Below are positions 1-6,232 of a stretch of DNA of 6,386 nucleotides, one piece after another (within the stretch, counting starts at the first letter, position 1; each line of letters opens with the position of its first letter). Where the stretch lies: the NCBI GenBank assembly GCA_934438035.1, contig CAKSBK010000063.1, forward strand, positions 1 to 6,386, read 5' to 3'. The DNA comes from an uncultured Christensenellaceae bacterium (lineage in GTDB: Bacteria > Bacillota > Clostridia > Christensenellales > Christensenellaceae). The translations under genes and the position numbers were made by a program. The notes under the pieces were generated by a model that was given only the letters and a program-made list of their open reading frames with translations, did not search any database and was not told the origin of the DNA.

Positions 1-1
1 C

Positions 2-706
2 CCCGCTCAGGGCACCTATTCCGCAGATTTCATCGCAGAAAACGCTCTTGCAACAAAGGTAGCTATTATCTATGATAAGTCTAACGACTATTCCGTAGGT
101 ATTCACGATACCTTCATCGAAGAAGCAAACAAAAAGGGCATTGAGATTGTAACCGACCAGGCGTTTACGGATCAGTCCAACACAGACTTCTCCGCACAGC
201 TCCAGGCAGTTAAGACCTCCGGCGCAGACCTCTTATTCATCCCGATTTACGCTCAGGAAGCTGCTTTCATACTCACTCAGGCTGATTCCATGGGTCTTGA
301 CGTAACATTCTTCGGTGTTGACGGCCTTGACGGTATTCTTGAGAAGATCGGTGAAAATAACCTCGCTCTTACAGAAGGCGTAATGCTCTTAACTCCCTTC
401 TCCGCAAGCTCTGAAGACGAGAAGGTAAAGAGCTTTGTTACCGCTTATAAAGACGCTTACGACGAGACTCCCGACCAGTTCGCCGCAGACGCTTACGACG
501 CTATTTACACGATTGCGGCGGCTCTTGAGAAGTCCGGCGCGCAGCTCGGAGATTCCGACTTTAACGAGAAGCTCATCGCTGCAATGACGGAAATTGAAGT
601 TAAAGGCGTAACCGGAACAATGACCTGGGACGCTGAGGGCGAGCCTACAAAAGAGGCTCAGGCTGTAGTTATTAAGGACGGCGTATACGTTTTATACAGC
701 AAGTAA
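2..706 (+). CDS. livK: Branched-chain amino acid ABC transporter substrate-binding protein, C-terminal part
   Basis: The frame is open from base 2 and ends at TAA 704-706, giving the last 234 residues of a type I solute-binding protein (LivK / Peripla_BP_6 family). Full members are usually about 370-400 residues, so the signal peptide and most of the first lobe lie outside the window. Visible family features are a segment like KVAIIYDKSNDYSVG near the start, an alternating alpha/beta pattern (ADLLFIPIY, LDVTFFGVDGL) and FVTAYKDAYDETPDQFAADAYDAIY, the typical C-lobe helix with the 'P..fAa.aYDA' signature. It binds leucine, isoleucine, valine or a related substrate outside the cell and hands it to LivHM; in a Gram-positive it would be a membrane-anchored lipoprotein. 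The permease and ATPase genes follow directly. Codons are biased to ATC, TTC, AAC and CTC, unlike the genes behind it, which suggests high expression. Substrate identity cannot be read from the sequence. Confidence 0.93.
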   Translation, partial: PAQGTYSADFIAENALATKVAIIYDKSNDYSVGIHDTFIEEANKKGIEIVTDQAFTDQSNTDFSAQLQAVKTSGADLLFIPIYAQEAAFILTQADSMGLDVTFFGVDGLDGILEKIGENNLALTEGVMLLTPFSASSEDEKVKSFVTAYKDAYDETPDQFAADAYDAIYTIAAALEKSGAQLGDSDFNEKLIAAMTEIEVKGVTGTMTWDAEGEPTKEAQAVVIKDGVYVLYSK

Positions 707-725
707 TTTAAACTGACTTTTATCG

Positions 726-756
726 GCGCACGGATACTTAAAAAGCGTCCGTGCGC
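726..756 (+). promoter_or_regulatory. GC-rich hairpin between livK and livH
   Basis: A perfect 9-bp stem, GCGCACGGA (726-734) with TCCGTGCGC (748-756), closes a 13-nt loop. It begins 19 nt after the livK stop. It is followed by TTCCCCC, not a run of T, so it is at best a weak terminator. Stems at this place, between a binding-protein gene and its permease genes, often protect the 3' end of the upstream message or reduce read-through, so that the binding protein is made in excess. That role is inference; the stem is directly seen. Confidence 0.7.
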
Positions 757-773
757 TTCCCCCATTTATAATT

Positions 774-780
774 GAAGGGA
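774..780 (+). promoter_or_regulatory. Ribosome binding site of livH
   Basis: GAAGGGA lies 9 nt before ATG 790. It fixes that ATG as the livH start. The in-frame TTG at 772 overlaps this site and has no site of its own, and it would add six residues (MKGRCT) not typical of LivH. Confidence 0.75.
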
Positions 781-789
781 AGATGTACA

Positions 790-1668
790 ATGAATTTTTT
801 ATCTAACCTTATAGGCGGTTTAAGCCTAGGCAGCATTTATGCAATGATAGCGCTTGGCTACACCATGGTTTACGGAATAGCCAAAATGCTGAACTTTGCG
901 CACGGAGATATCATAATGGTAGGCGCGTTTGCGGTGTTAACAAGCGTGGTATCTCTGCATTTAAACCCTGTTCTCGCAATCCTGTGCGGAATAATCACCT
1001 GCATAGTGTTAGGTGTTTTAATTGAAAAAATTGCGTATAAGCCCTTAAGAAAGGCTTCCCCCCTTGCGGTTTTAATTACGGCAATCGGCGTAAGCTATTT
1101 TTTACAGAGCCTTGCGCTTCTGATATTCGGCTCTACCCAGCAGAGCTTCCCCGACGTCTTATCCATTCCGGCGATACATATAGGAACGGAGCTTACGATT
1201 AAGGGAGAATCTATAGCGACTCTTGCGATAACCGTTATTATAATGGTTGCGCTCACGCTTTTCATTTCAAAGACAAAAACGGGAAAGGCTATGCGAGCCG
1301 TTTCCGAAGATAAAGACGCTGCGGAGCTTATGGGAATAAGCGTTAACCGCACTATTTCCGTAACGTTTGCAATAGGCTCGGCGCTTGCGGCGGTTGCGGG
1401 CGTTTGTTATGGCGCGACATACGGTTTTGTAGGACCGTATACCGGAGCTATGCCGGGAATCAAGGCGTTTATCGCCGCAGTTTTCGGAGGAATAGGCTCT
1501 ATACCGGGCGCAATGCTCGGCGGCATTCTTTTAGGCGTTATAGAAAACCTCTCAAAGGCATATATCTCAACGGAGCTTTCCGACGCCATAGTTTTTGCGG
1601 TGCTGATAATAGTTCTTATCGTTAAGCCTACGGGTCTTCTCGGCAAGAAGGTCAGCGAGAAGGTGTGA
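790..1668 (+). CDS. livH: Branched-chain amino acid ABC transporter permease LivH
   Basis: This 292-residue integral membrane protein is one half of the transport channel of the LivFGHMK importer; E. coli LivH is slightly longer, about 308. Family marks are LSLGSIYAMIALGYTMVYGI (residues 11-30), NFAHGDIIMVGAF (35-47), the KPLRKASPLAVLITAIG region (84-100), the cytoplasmic coupling segment RAVSEDKDAAELMGISVNR (169-187) that docks on the ATPase, and GGIGSIPGAMLGGILLGVIE (233-252). About eight hydrophobic segments can be recognised. The ATG at 790 is chosen for its Shine-Dalgarno site; a TTG at 772 is the only alternative. It follows livK by 83 nt across a hairpin, and its TGA ends 9 nt before livM. 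The pairing with livM, livG and livF makes the call secure; only the exact substrate is open. Confidence 0.96.
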   Translation: MNFLSNLIGGLSLGSIYAMIALGYTMVYGIAKMLNFAHGDIIMVGAFAVLTSVVSLHLNPVLAILCGIITCIVLGVLIEKIAYKPLRKASPLAVLITAIGVSYFLQSLALLIFGSTQQSFPDVLSIPAIHIGTELTIKGESIATLAITVIIMVALTLFISKTKTGKAMRAVSEDKDAAELMGISVNRTISVTFAIGSALAAVAGVCYGATYGFVGPYTGAMPGIKAFIAAVFGGIGSIPGAMLGGILLGVIENLSKAYISTELSDAIVFAVLIIVLIVKPTGLLGKKVSEKV

Positions 1669-1677
1669 GGTGGCAGT

Positions 1678-2688
1678 ATGACGGCAAAACAGCAAACCAG
1701 AAAAAAATATATAACCTTAGGCTCGGTTGCGCTTGTAGCGGCGCTTATGTACGTACTCTGCATTACCGGCGTTGCAACAAGACAGATTCAGTCCCTGCTC
1801 GTTCCGATATGTATTAACGTAATACTTGCGGTTTCACTTAACATAACCGTAGGATTTTTGGGAGAGCTTACTTTAGGCCATGCGGGCTTTATGTCCGTCG
1901 GCGCATATGCGGGCTGTCTTTTCTCAATAGCAACTGCGGACGTTTTACCCACGCTTGTGCGCTTCCCCCTTGCGATGCTTATAGGCGGAATAGTTGCGGC
2001 GGTTTTCGGAATTATTATAGGTATCCCCGTTTTACGTCTTAAGGGCGACTACCTTGCGATAGTTACGCTCGCTTTCGGAGAAATTATAAGAAGCGTCATC
2101 ATTAACCTTGATTTTACGGGCGGCGCCTCCGGACTTAAGGGAACGCCGCAGGATTCCACTTTCTTAGTTGCGGCGATAGTGGTGCTTATAACGCTTGTGA
2201 TAGCGTTTAACCTTACGCAGTCTAAACAGGGAAGAGCCATAATGGCTTTAAGGGATAACAGAATAGCTGCTGAGGCTATGGGAATAAACGTAACGTACTA
2301 TAAGCTTTTGGCTTTCGTCGTAGCGGCGTTCTTTGCGGGCGTTGCGGGCGTTCTTTACGGACATAACCTCTCTATTCTGCAGGCCAGCACATTTGACTAC
2401 AACTATTCCATAGAGATACTGGTAATGGTTGTTTTAGGAGGAATGGGAAGCATTTTGGGCTCCGTAATTTCCGCGGTTATTTTAACCCTTCTGCCCGAGC
2501 TTTTAAGATTCATGCAGGATTACCGCATGCTTATTTACGCTGTGGTGCTTATCATAATAATGATATTAAACTCCTCCGACAGCTTTAAGGGCGTAAGAGA
2601 GAAGCTGAGCTTCCAGTATCTGTTTAAGAGCATAAAGAAGAAAAGACAGGCTAAAAAGAAGGCGGAAAAGGAGGGCAAAGAGGCATGA
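1678..2688 (+). CDS. livM: Branched-chain amino acid ABC transporter permease LivM
   Basis: A 336-residue membrane protein, the second channel subunit, expected to pair with LivH. Family marks are NITVGFLGELTLGHAGFMSV (residues 55-74), RLKGDYLAIVTLAFGEIIRS (120-139), TGGASGLKG (147-155), the coupling segment RAIMALRDNRIAAEAMGIN (186-204) and GGMGSILGSVISA (254-266). The first about 11 residues are basic and precede the first membrane segment. The C-terminus carries a lysine-rich tail (residues 317-335, mostly K, A and E) after the last membrane helix, probably cytoplasmic. The start ATG 1678 sits 4 nt behind GAGGTGG (1667-1673), which overlaps the livH stop; that spacing is short, and translational coupling to livH is likely. 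The end overlaps livG by 4 nt (ATGA). Confidence 0.96.
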   Translation: MTAKQQTRKKYITLGSVALVAALMYVLCITGVATRQIQSLLVPICINVILAVSLNITVGFLGELTLGHAGFMSVGAYAGCLFSIATADVLPTLVRFPLAMLIGGIVAAVFGIIIGIPVLRLKGDYLAIVTLAFGEIIRSVIINLDFTGGASGLKGTPQDSTFLVAAIVVLITLVIAFNLTQSKQGRAIMALRDNRIAAEAMGINVTYYKLLAFVVAAFFAGVAGVLYGHNLSILQASTFDYNYSIEILVMVVLGGMGSILGSVISAVILTLLPELLRFMQDYRMLIYAVVLIIIMILNSSDSFKGVREKLSFQYLFKSIKKKRQAKKKAEKEGKEA

Positions 2689-3530
2689 GTGAATTAAGAC
2701 CCAAGACAAAGCTCGTTCCCGTTCCGAGCGACGCGCGCATACCCGAAAGAGATATAGATAAACACCCCGTTTTGGAGGCGAAGCATTTAGGAATAGATTT
2801 CGGCGGCTTAACTGCCGTAGACGAATTTAACCTTACGATCGGCGCAACGGAGATTGCGGGATTAATCGGCCCCAACGGCGCCGGCAAGACCACCGTTTTT
2901 AACCTTTTAACCAACGTATATCAGCCCACGAGAGGTACCGTGCTTTTAAAGGGCGTGGATACAAAGGGCCTTTCCACGGCGCAGGTAAATAAGCTCGGCA
3001 TAGCGAGAACGTTCCAGAATATAAGGCTGTTTAACAATATGTCCGTGCTTGATAACGTTAAGGTCGGCATGCATAACAGCATAAAATGCAACCTCTTTAA
3101 CACGCTTCTTCATACTCCGGCATATTCGAAGGCGGAGAAGAAGACGGCGGAGCGCTGCATGGAGCTTCTTGATTTTATGAACATGGCGGACGTTGCAAAC
3201 GCAGAGGCGGGCAGCCTTCCCTACGGCGCACAAAGACGTCTTGAGATAATAAGAGCGCTTGCGACAAACCCCTCTCTGCTTCTTTTAGACGAGCCTGCGG
3301 CGGGCATGAACCCTTCGGAGACGGCGGAGCTTATGGAAAACATAAGAAGAATAAGAGATACGTTTAATATAGCCATAATGCTTATCGAGCATGATATGAA
3401 CCTCGTAATGGGAATATGCGAGGGAATATGCGTTCTTAACTACGGCAAGGTAATCGCTAAAGGCACGCCCGACGAAATTAAGGCAAATCCCACGGTTATT
3501 GAGGCGTACTTGGGAAAGAAAGGAGCGTAA
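2685..3530 (+). CDS. livG: Branched-chain amino acid ABC transporter ATP-binding protein LivG
   Basis: This 281-residue ABC ATPase is one of two that power the importer. In order it has the Walker A loop GPNGAGKTT (residues 62-70), the Q-loop glutamine in ARTFQNIRLF (Q111), the LivG-type signature SLPYGAQRRLEI (177-188) in place of LSGGQ, Walker B LLLLDEP (198-204), AAGMNPSE as D-loop region, and the switch histidine in IEHDM (H236). The C-terminal VIEAYLG is also family-typical. About 27 residues precede the first beta strand (VLEAKHLGIDFGG), longer than in E. coli LivG. No in-frame ATG lies between, and AAGGAGGG (2668-2675) is 9 nt before ATG 2685, so the extension appears real. It overlaps livM by 4 nt and ends 3 nt before livF, indicating coupled translation. 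Confidence 0.96.
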   Translation: MSELRPKTKLVPVPSDARIPERDIDKHPVLEAKHLGIDFGGLTAVDEFNLTIGATEIAGLIGPNGAGKTTVFNLLTNVYQPTRGTVLLKGVDTKGLSTAQVNKLGIARTFQNIRLFNNMSVLDNVKVGMHNSIKCNLFNTLLHTPAYSKAEKKTAERCMELLDFMNMADVANAEAGSLPYGAQRRLEIIRALATNPSLLLLDEPAAGMNPSETAELMENIRRIRDTFNIAIMLIEHDMNLVMGICEGICVLNYGKVIAKGTPDEIKANPTVIEAYLGKKGA

Positions 3531-3533
3531 GCC

Positions 3534-4241
3534 ATGGGTACAATGCTTAAGGTTGACGACATACACGTTTATTACGGTCAGATTCACGCCATAAAGGGAG
3601 TATCCTTTGAGGTTAACGAGGGCGAGATAGTTTCGCTTATCGGCGCAAACGGAGCGGGAAAATCCACAATATTAAAAACCGTTTCCGGGCTTATGCACCC
3701 GCATACGGGCAGCATACATTTTCTCGATAAGGATATAACCCATATGCCTGCAAACAAGCTTGTTTATCAGGGACTTTCACATGTTCCCGAGGGCAGACAC
3801 GTGTTTTTGCAGATGACGGTGCAGGAGAATTTGGAAATGGGAGCGTTTTCACAGAAAAAGGTTTCCGCGGAAGCGCTTGACGATGTATTTACGAGATTTC
3901 CCCGTTTAAAGGAGAGAAGAAAGCAGGTTGCGGGAACGCTCTCCGGCGGCGAGCAGCAGATGCTTGCAATGGGCAGAGCGATGATGAGCCGTCCTAAGCT
4001 TCTCATGTTAGACGAGCCGTCGATGGGTCTTGCGCCTATACTCGTTGACCAGATTTTTGACATAATAAAAGAGCTTCATGCGGCGGGAGTTACGATATTC
4101 CTTGTTGAGCAGAATGCGACAAAGGCTCTTGCGATTGCGGACAGAGCGTATGTTCTTGAGACGGGCAGAGTAACCGTTTCCGGCACGGGCAAGGAGCTTA
4201 TGGAAAGCGAGAAAATTAAGCAGGCTTACCTCGGAGGCTGA
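3534..4241 (+). CDS. livF: Branched-chain amino acid ABC transporter ATP-binding protein LivF
   Basis: A 235-residue ABC ATPase that should heterodimerise with LivG under the LivHM channel. It has YYGQIHAIKGVSFEV (residues 13-27), Walker A GANGAGKST (37-45), the LivF hallmark VPEGRHVF (84-91), signature LSGGEQQ (136-142), Walker B LLMLDEP (156-162), SMGLAP, and VEQNA (191-195), where glutamine takes the place of the usual switch histidine, as is normal for LivF. It ends in AYLGG like E. coli LivF. The start at 3534 is preferred over the in-frame ATG at 3543 because AAAGGAG (3519-3525) is 8 nt before the first and 17 nt before the second. It is the last gene of the operon and is followed by an intrinsic terminator. 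Confidence 0.96.
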   Translation: MGTMLKVDDIHVYYGQIHAIKGVSFEVNEGEIVSLIGANGAGKSTILKTVSGLMHPHTGSIHFLDKDITHMPANKLVYQGLSHVPEGRHVFLQMTVQENLEMGAFSQKKVSAEALDDVFTRFPRLKERRKQVAGTLSGGEQQMLAMGRAMMSRPKLLMLDEPSMGLAPILVDQIFDIIKELHAAGVTIFLVEQNATKALAIADRAYVLETGRVTVSGTGKELMESEKIKQAYLGG

Positions 4242-4256
4242 CGGATTAAATTATTC

Positions 4257-4285
4257 GGGACTGTTTTTATGCGGTCCCTTTTTTT
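4257..4285 (+). terminator. Intrinsic terminator of the liv operon
   Basis: A 7-bp stem, GGGACTG (4257-4263) with CGGTCCC (4272-4278) including one G-T pair, closes an 8-nt loop and is followed directly by seven T (4279-4285). It begins 15 nt after the livF stop. There is no matching A-run before it, so it acts in the plus direction only. Confidence 0.88.
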
Positions 4286-4305
4286 ATTGCAAAAGAGCTT
4301 AATTT

Positions 4306-4338
4306 AAAAAGCCCGCCGTCGGTTTGCGGAGGGCTTTT
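4306..4338. terminator. Bidirectional terminator between convergent genes
   Basis: AAAAGCCC (4307-4314) pairs with GGGCTTTT (4331-4338), and after one G/A mismatch CCG (4316-4318) pairs with CGG (4327-4329). A-run before and T-run after the GC core make it work on both strands. On the minus strand it lies 23 nt beyond the stop of the 4361-5389 gene and is its likely terminator; on the plus strand it backs up the liv terminator. Confidence 0.85.
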
Positions 4339-4360
4339 ATGAATATAAAATCTTTTGCGG

Positions 4361-5389
4361 CTAATTGTCGGTAAGGGCTTTAGAAATCTCGCCCTTATTA
4401 AAGCGGGGGTAAAAGCGCTGCAGCTTTTTTTCAAGGTATGCAAGAAGCGTCATTTCGATTTCTTTATCGCAGACCGGGGCGTCATAGGAGCACATTACCA
4501 TGTAAAACTCTTTTCCGCTCAGGCGGTAAAATTCAATATCGGGATAGTTTTTTAAAACGCCGGGTCTTCCGTCCTCCTTTTCCGAATACATGTCGTCAAG
4601 CCCCAGTATATGCCCGAACTCGTGGCGTATTAAAAACTTACATCTTCTGACGTCAATTAAATCCTCTTCAAATATGTTTATGTATTTTACGCCCGAAGGC
4701 CGCCAGCTTAAGCCGAAAGCCGCCGCAGACTGTCTTTTTTGCTCTATAATTCTTGCGCTTCTCTTTGCGTTTTTTCCGCCGAGCTTTGATAAAATGTTAA
4801 CTACGCTGTCCGCCGTCTTTTTATCGAGTATGTTTATTATGAGGCTGTTTTTCTTTTTAAGGCGGCTTGTGCAGTTGATTTTAACGTTAACGGGGTAGCC
4901 GCCGAAAACTCTATATTCCCCCTGCCAGCCCTTTATTCCCTGAATTACGGCGCGGTCGGGCTTTTTAAGCTTTAAATCTCTCATGCTTCTCATGACGACG
5001 TTTACGTCTATAATAAGCGTGTTTTTACCGTCTTTAAACTGCGTTTTTGCGCAGACGGGTACGTTTTTTACGTTAAAGCGAACAGGCTTGCCGCAAAACT
5101 CCGTTTCCCCGCTTTTTTTAGGAAGCGAAGCTATAAACGCCTCTCTTCTTCTCTTCATGAAATTTGACAGCGCAAGCTTTGATAAAGACGTGCCGAAGCT
5201 TTTTTGCGCTCTCAGAAGATTTTGCTTGGCGCCCAAAACGTCGCCTTTTTTTTCGCAAATTTCTGCCAGCGTAAGCAGCTTTTTTTCGCAGAAAGGCAGA
5301 GTAGAAACGAGCGTAAACGCCTCTTCGGGGTTGTTTTTATTTAGCAGGGCAAGCGCTTCTGAATATACTTGACTTTCGTTATCTTCCAT
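4361..5389 (-). CDS. Putative cytoplasmic metzincin-like metalloprotease with helical TPR-like N-terminus
   Basis: A gene of about 342 residues that I do not recognise by name. The zinc site RHEFGHILGLDDMY is near residues 255-268 and fits HExxHxxGxxD of metzincins; Asp as third ligand is known from snapalysin (HETGHVLGLPDHY). A Met-containing stretch, YMVMCSYDAP, follows about 40 residues after the zinc site and could be the Met-turn. Upstream, GIKGWQGEYRVFGG (near 151-164) and VNVKIN look like strands of the catalytic domain's sheet. Residues 5-85 are helical, with spacing like one or two degenerate TPRs (SEALALLNKNNPEEAFTLV; LAEICEKKGDVLGAKQNLLRA). There is no signal peptide or membrane segment, so the protein is probably cytoplasmic. 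ATG 5389 is chosen because AGGAA lies 10 nt before it; ATG 5431 (14 residues more) lacks such a site. The gene is convergent with liv and divergent from mntP, so it is transcribed alone. Protease fold: fairly likely; substrate and activity: unknown. Confidence 0.72.
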   Translation of the reverse strand: MEDNESQVYSEALALLNKNNPEEAFTLVSTLPFCEKKLLTLAEICEKKGDVLGAKQNLLRAQKSFGTSLSKLALSNFMKRRREAFIASLPKKSGETEFCGKPVRFNVKNVPVCAKTQFKDGKNTLIIDVNVVMRSMRDLKLKKPDRAVIQGIKGWQGEYRVFGGYPVNVKINCTSRLKKKNSLIINILDKKTADSVVNILSKLGGKNAKRSARIIEQKRQSAAAFGLSWRPSGVKYINIFEEDLIDVRRCKFLIRHEFGHILGLDDMYSEKEDGRPGVLKNYPDIEFYRLSGKEFYMVMCSYDAPVCDKEIEMTLLAYLEKKLQRFYPRFNKGEISKALTDN

Positions 5390-5399
5390 TTTTCCGTAT

Positions 5400-5404
5400 T
5401 TCCT
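5400..5404 (-). promoter_or_regulatory. Ribosome binding site deciding the metalloprotease start
   Basis: On the minus strand AGGAA stands 10 nt before ATG 5389. The alternative ATG at 5431 is preceded by ...TTTTTTCCTAAAAT, which has no purine-rich site. Confidence 0.55.
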
Positions 5405-5416
5405 GATTTTGATGTG

Positions 5417-5422
5417 ATTATA
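5417..5422 (-). promoter_or_regulatory. Possible -10 element of the metalloprotease gene
   Basis: A perfect TATAAT on the minus strand at 5422-5417 would start transcription near 5410, about 20 nt before ATG 5389 and downstream of the alternative ATG 5431. No good -35 hexamer stands 16-18 nt before it (only a T-run), so the call is weak. A second TATAAT on the same strand at 5462-5457 is an alternative, with a poor -35 (TTTAAG). Confidence 0.35.
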
Positions 5423-5467
5423 ATTTATCATATTTTAGGAAAAAATACTATAGCGTATTATATGAGG

Positions 5468-5496
5468 TTGACACGGGCGCTTAAATATAGTATCAT
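5468..5496 (+). promoter_or_regulatory. Sigma-A promoter of the mntP riboswitch transcript
   Basis: TTGACA (5468-5473) and TATCAT (5491-5496) are separated by exactly 17 nt. The -35 is perfect and the -10 differs from TATAAT at one position. Transcription should start near 5503, just before the riboswitch. The promoter is strong by sequence, which fits control at the RNA level. Confidence 0.88.
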
Positions 5497-5505
5497 ATTC
5501 AAACG

Positions 5506-5588
5506 TTAAGGGAGTAGCCTGCGCTTAAATGCGTTATATAGTCGACATAATGGAAGCTTCCCGGCTATATATTAAATGGCGAGACTTA
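5506..5588 (+). ncRNA. yybP-ykoY manganese riboswitch aptamer
   Basis: Both conserved ends of the family are present in the right order: AAGGGAGTAGC (5508-5518) and GGCGAGACTTA (5578-5588), with CCCGGCT (5560-5566) near the middle. TAAG (5507-5510) pairs with CTTA (5585-5588) as P1, and GCC (5517-5519) with GGC (5578-5580) as P2. An internal arm pairs TATATAGTC (5535-5543) with GGCTATATA (5563-5571), with one G-T pair, and CGC (5522-5524) can pair with GCG (5531-5533). P1 departs from the common AAAGG/CCUUU sequence, but the changes compensate each other. The class binds Mn2+ and often stands before mntP, as it does here, so the sequence call and the context agree. Confidence 0.9.
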
Positions 5589-5656
5589 TCTGTCAGCGGC
5601 AGGTAGGCCTCAAAAGTCCTCTGTCGCCCGTAAAATAAAGGCACGGAGGTTTTTTT
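5589..5656 (+). promoter_or_regulatory. Riboswitch expression platform with mntP ribosome binding site
   Basis: The stretch links aptamer and mntP start. The 3' strand of the aptamer (GGCGA 5578-5582, ACTT 5584-5587) can pair with TCGCC (5624-5628) and AAGT (5614-5617), which competes with P1 and P2. CCGT (5628-5631) can pair with ACGG (5643-5646), covering part of the Shine-Dalgarno site CGGAGG (5644-5649), and CCTC occurs twice (5608-5611, 5618-5621) as possible anti-SD. Seven T (5650-5656) fill the space between the SD and ATG 5657. Whether control is on translation or termination, and which state is ON, cannot be decided by eye. Confidence 0.6.
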
Positions 5657-6220
5657 ATGGAGATTTGGGAGCTTGCGGCAATAGCTGTGGGTCTTTCTAT
5701 GGACGCTTTTGCGGTTTCAATTTGCAAGGGAATGTCCGTAAGTAAGGTTAAGCTTTCCCATGTGCTTACGGTGGGGCTTTATTTCGGAGGCTTTCAGGCG
5801 TTAATGCCGCTTTTGGGATATTTTTTGGGAACGCAGTTTGAGTCTTTAATAACGAGTATCGACCATTGGATTGCGTTTGTGCTTCTGGCGCTTATAGGCG
5901 TGAACATGATAAGAGAAGCATGTTCAAAGGACGATGAAAAGCTAAACGACTCCTTTGCGTTTAAAACGATGATGCTCCTTGCCATAGCTACGAGCATTGA
6001 CGCTCTTGCCGTCGGCGTGACGTTTGCGTTTTTACAGGTAAACATAGTTACCGCGGTAATTATGATCGGTCTTACGACATTCGCTTTTTCGGCGGTGGGA
6101 ATAAAAATAGGAAACGTATTCGGCGCCAAGTTTAAAAACAAGGCGGAAATATTCGGGGGAGCAGTGCTTATTTTAATAGGCTTAAAGATACTTTTGGAGC
6201 ATCTCGGTGTTTTCGGTTAA
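5657..6220 (+). CDS. mntP: Manganese efflux pump MntP
   Basis: A 187-residue protein, the usual MntP (formerly YebN) length, that exports Mn2+ across the cytoplasmic membrane and protects from manganese excess. It is an internal duplication of three-helix units: [14 protein letters not shown] (residues 12-25) in the first half is echoed by [16 protein letters not shown] (111-126) in the second, each holding a membrane-buried aspartate (D16, D115) of the kind needed for export in E. coli MntP. Six hydrophobic segments are visible, with a charged loop ([13 protein letters not shown], 86-98) between the halves. The start ATG 5657 stands 7 nt behind GGAGG. Expression should rise with Mn2+ through the yybP-ykoY riboswitch in its leader. 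It is a single-gene unit closed by a terminator just downstream. Confidence 0.96.
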   Translation: MEIWELAAIAVGLSMDAFAVSICKGMSVSKVKLSHVLTVGLYFGGFQALMPLLGYFLGTQFESLITSIDHWIAFVLLALIGVNMIREACSKDDEKLNDSFAFKTMMLLAIATSIDALAVGVTFAFLQVNIVTAVIMIGLTTFAFSAVGIKIGNVFGAKFKNKAEIFGGAVLILIGLKILLEHLGVFG

Positions 6221-6232
6221 AGATATTTTAAG

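Noticed and set aside
772..789. TTG start for livH adding MKGRCT
   Set aside because: The TTG lies on the Shine-Dalgarno site that serves ATG 790, and the added residues do not fit the family N-terminus.
1407..1763. Minus-strand open frames across livH, livM, livG, livF and mntP
   Set aside because: They are shadows of well-identified transporter genes; none shows a family motif or a plausible ribosome binding site.
4104..4118. LivF lacks the switch (H-loop) histidine, with Gln in VEQNA
   Set aside because: Not a defect: LivF proteins, including that of E. coli (IEQNA), carry Gln here, while LivG keeps the histidine (IEHDM).
4724..4898. Open plus-strand frames across 4355-5372, opposite the metalloprotease gene
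   Set aside because: Their translations are low-complexity Ser/Phe/Leu-rich, lack ribosome binding sites, and lie antisense to a gene with a clear zinc site, a proper SD and a terminator.
5390..5431. ATG 5431 as start of the metalloprotease (MINYNHIKIRKYGK extension)
   Set aside because: No ribosome binding site precedes it, the extension is AT-rich non-coding in character, and it contains the TATAAT that may be the gene's own -10.
5552..5561. Palindrome GGAAGCTTCC as a protein binding site
   Set aside because: It falls inside the riboswitch aptamer, in the tip region of an internal arm, and is better explained as RNA structure.
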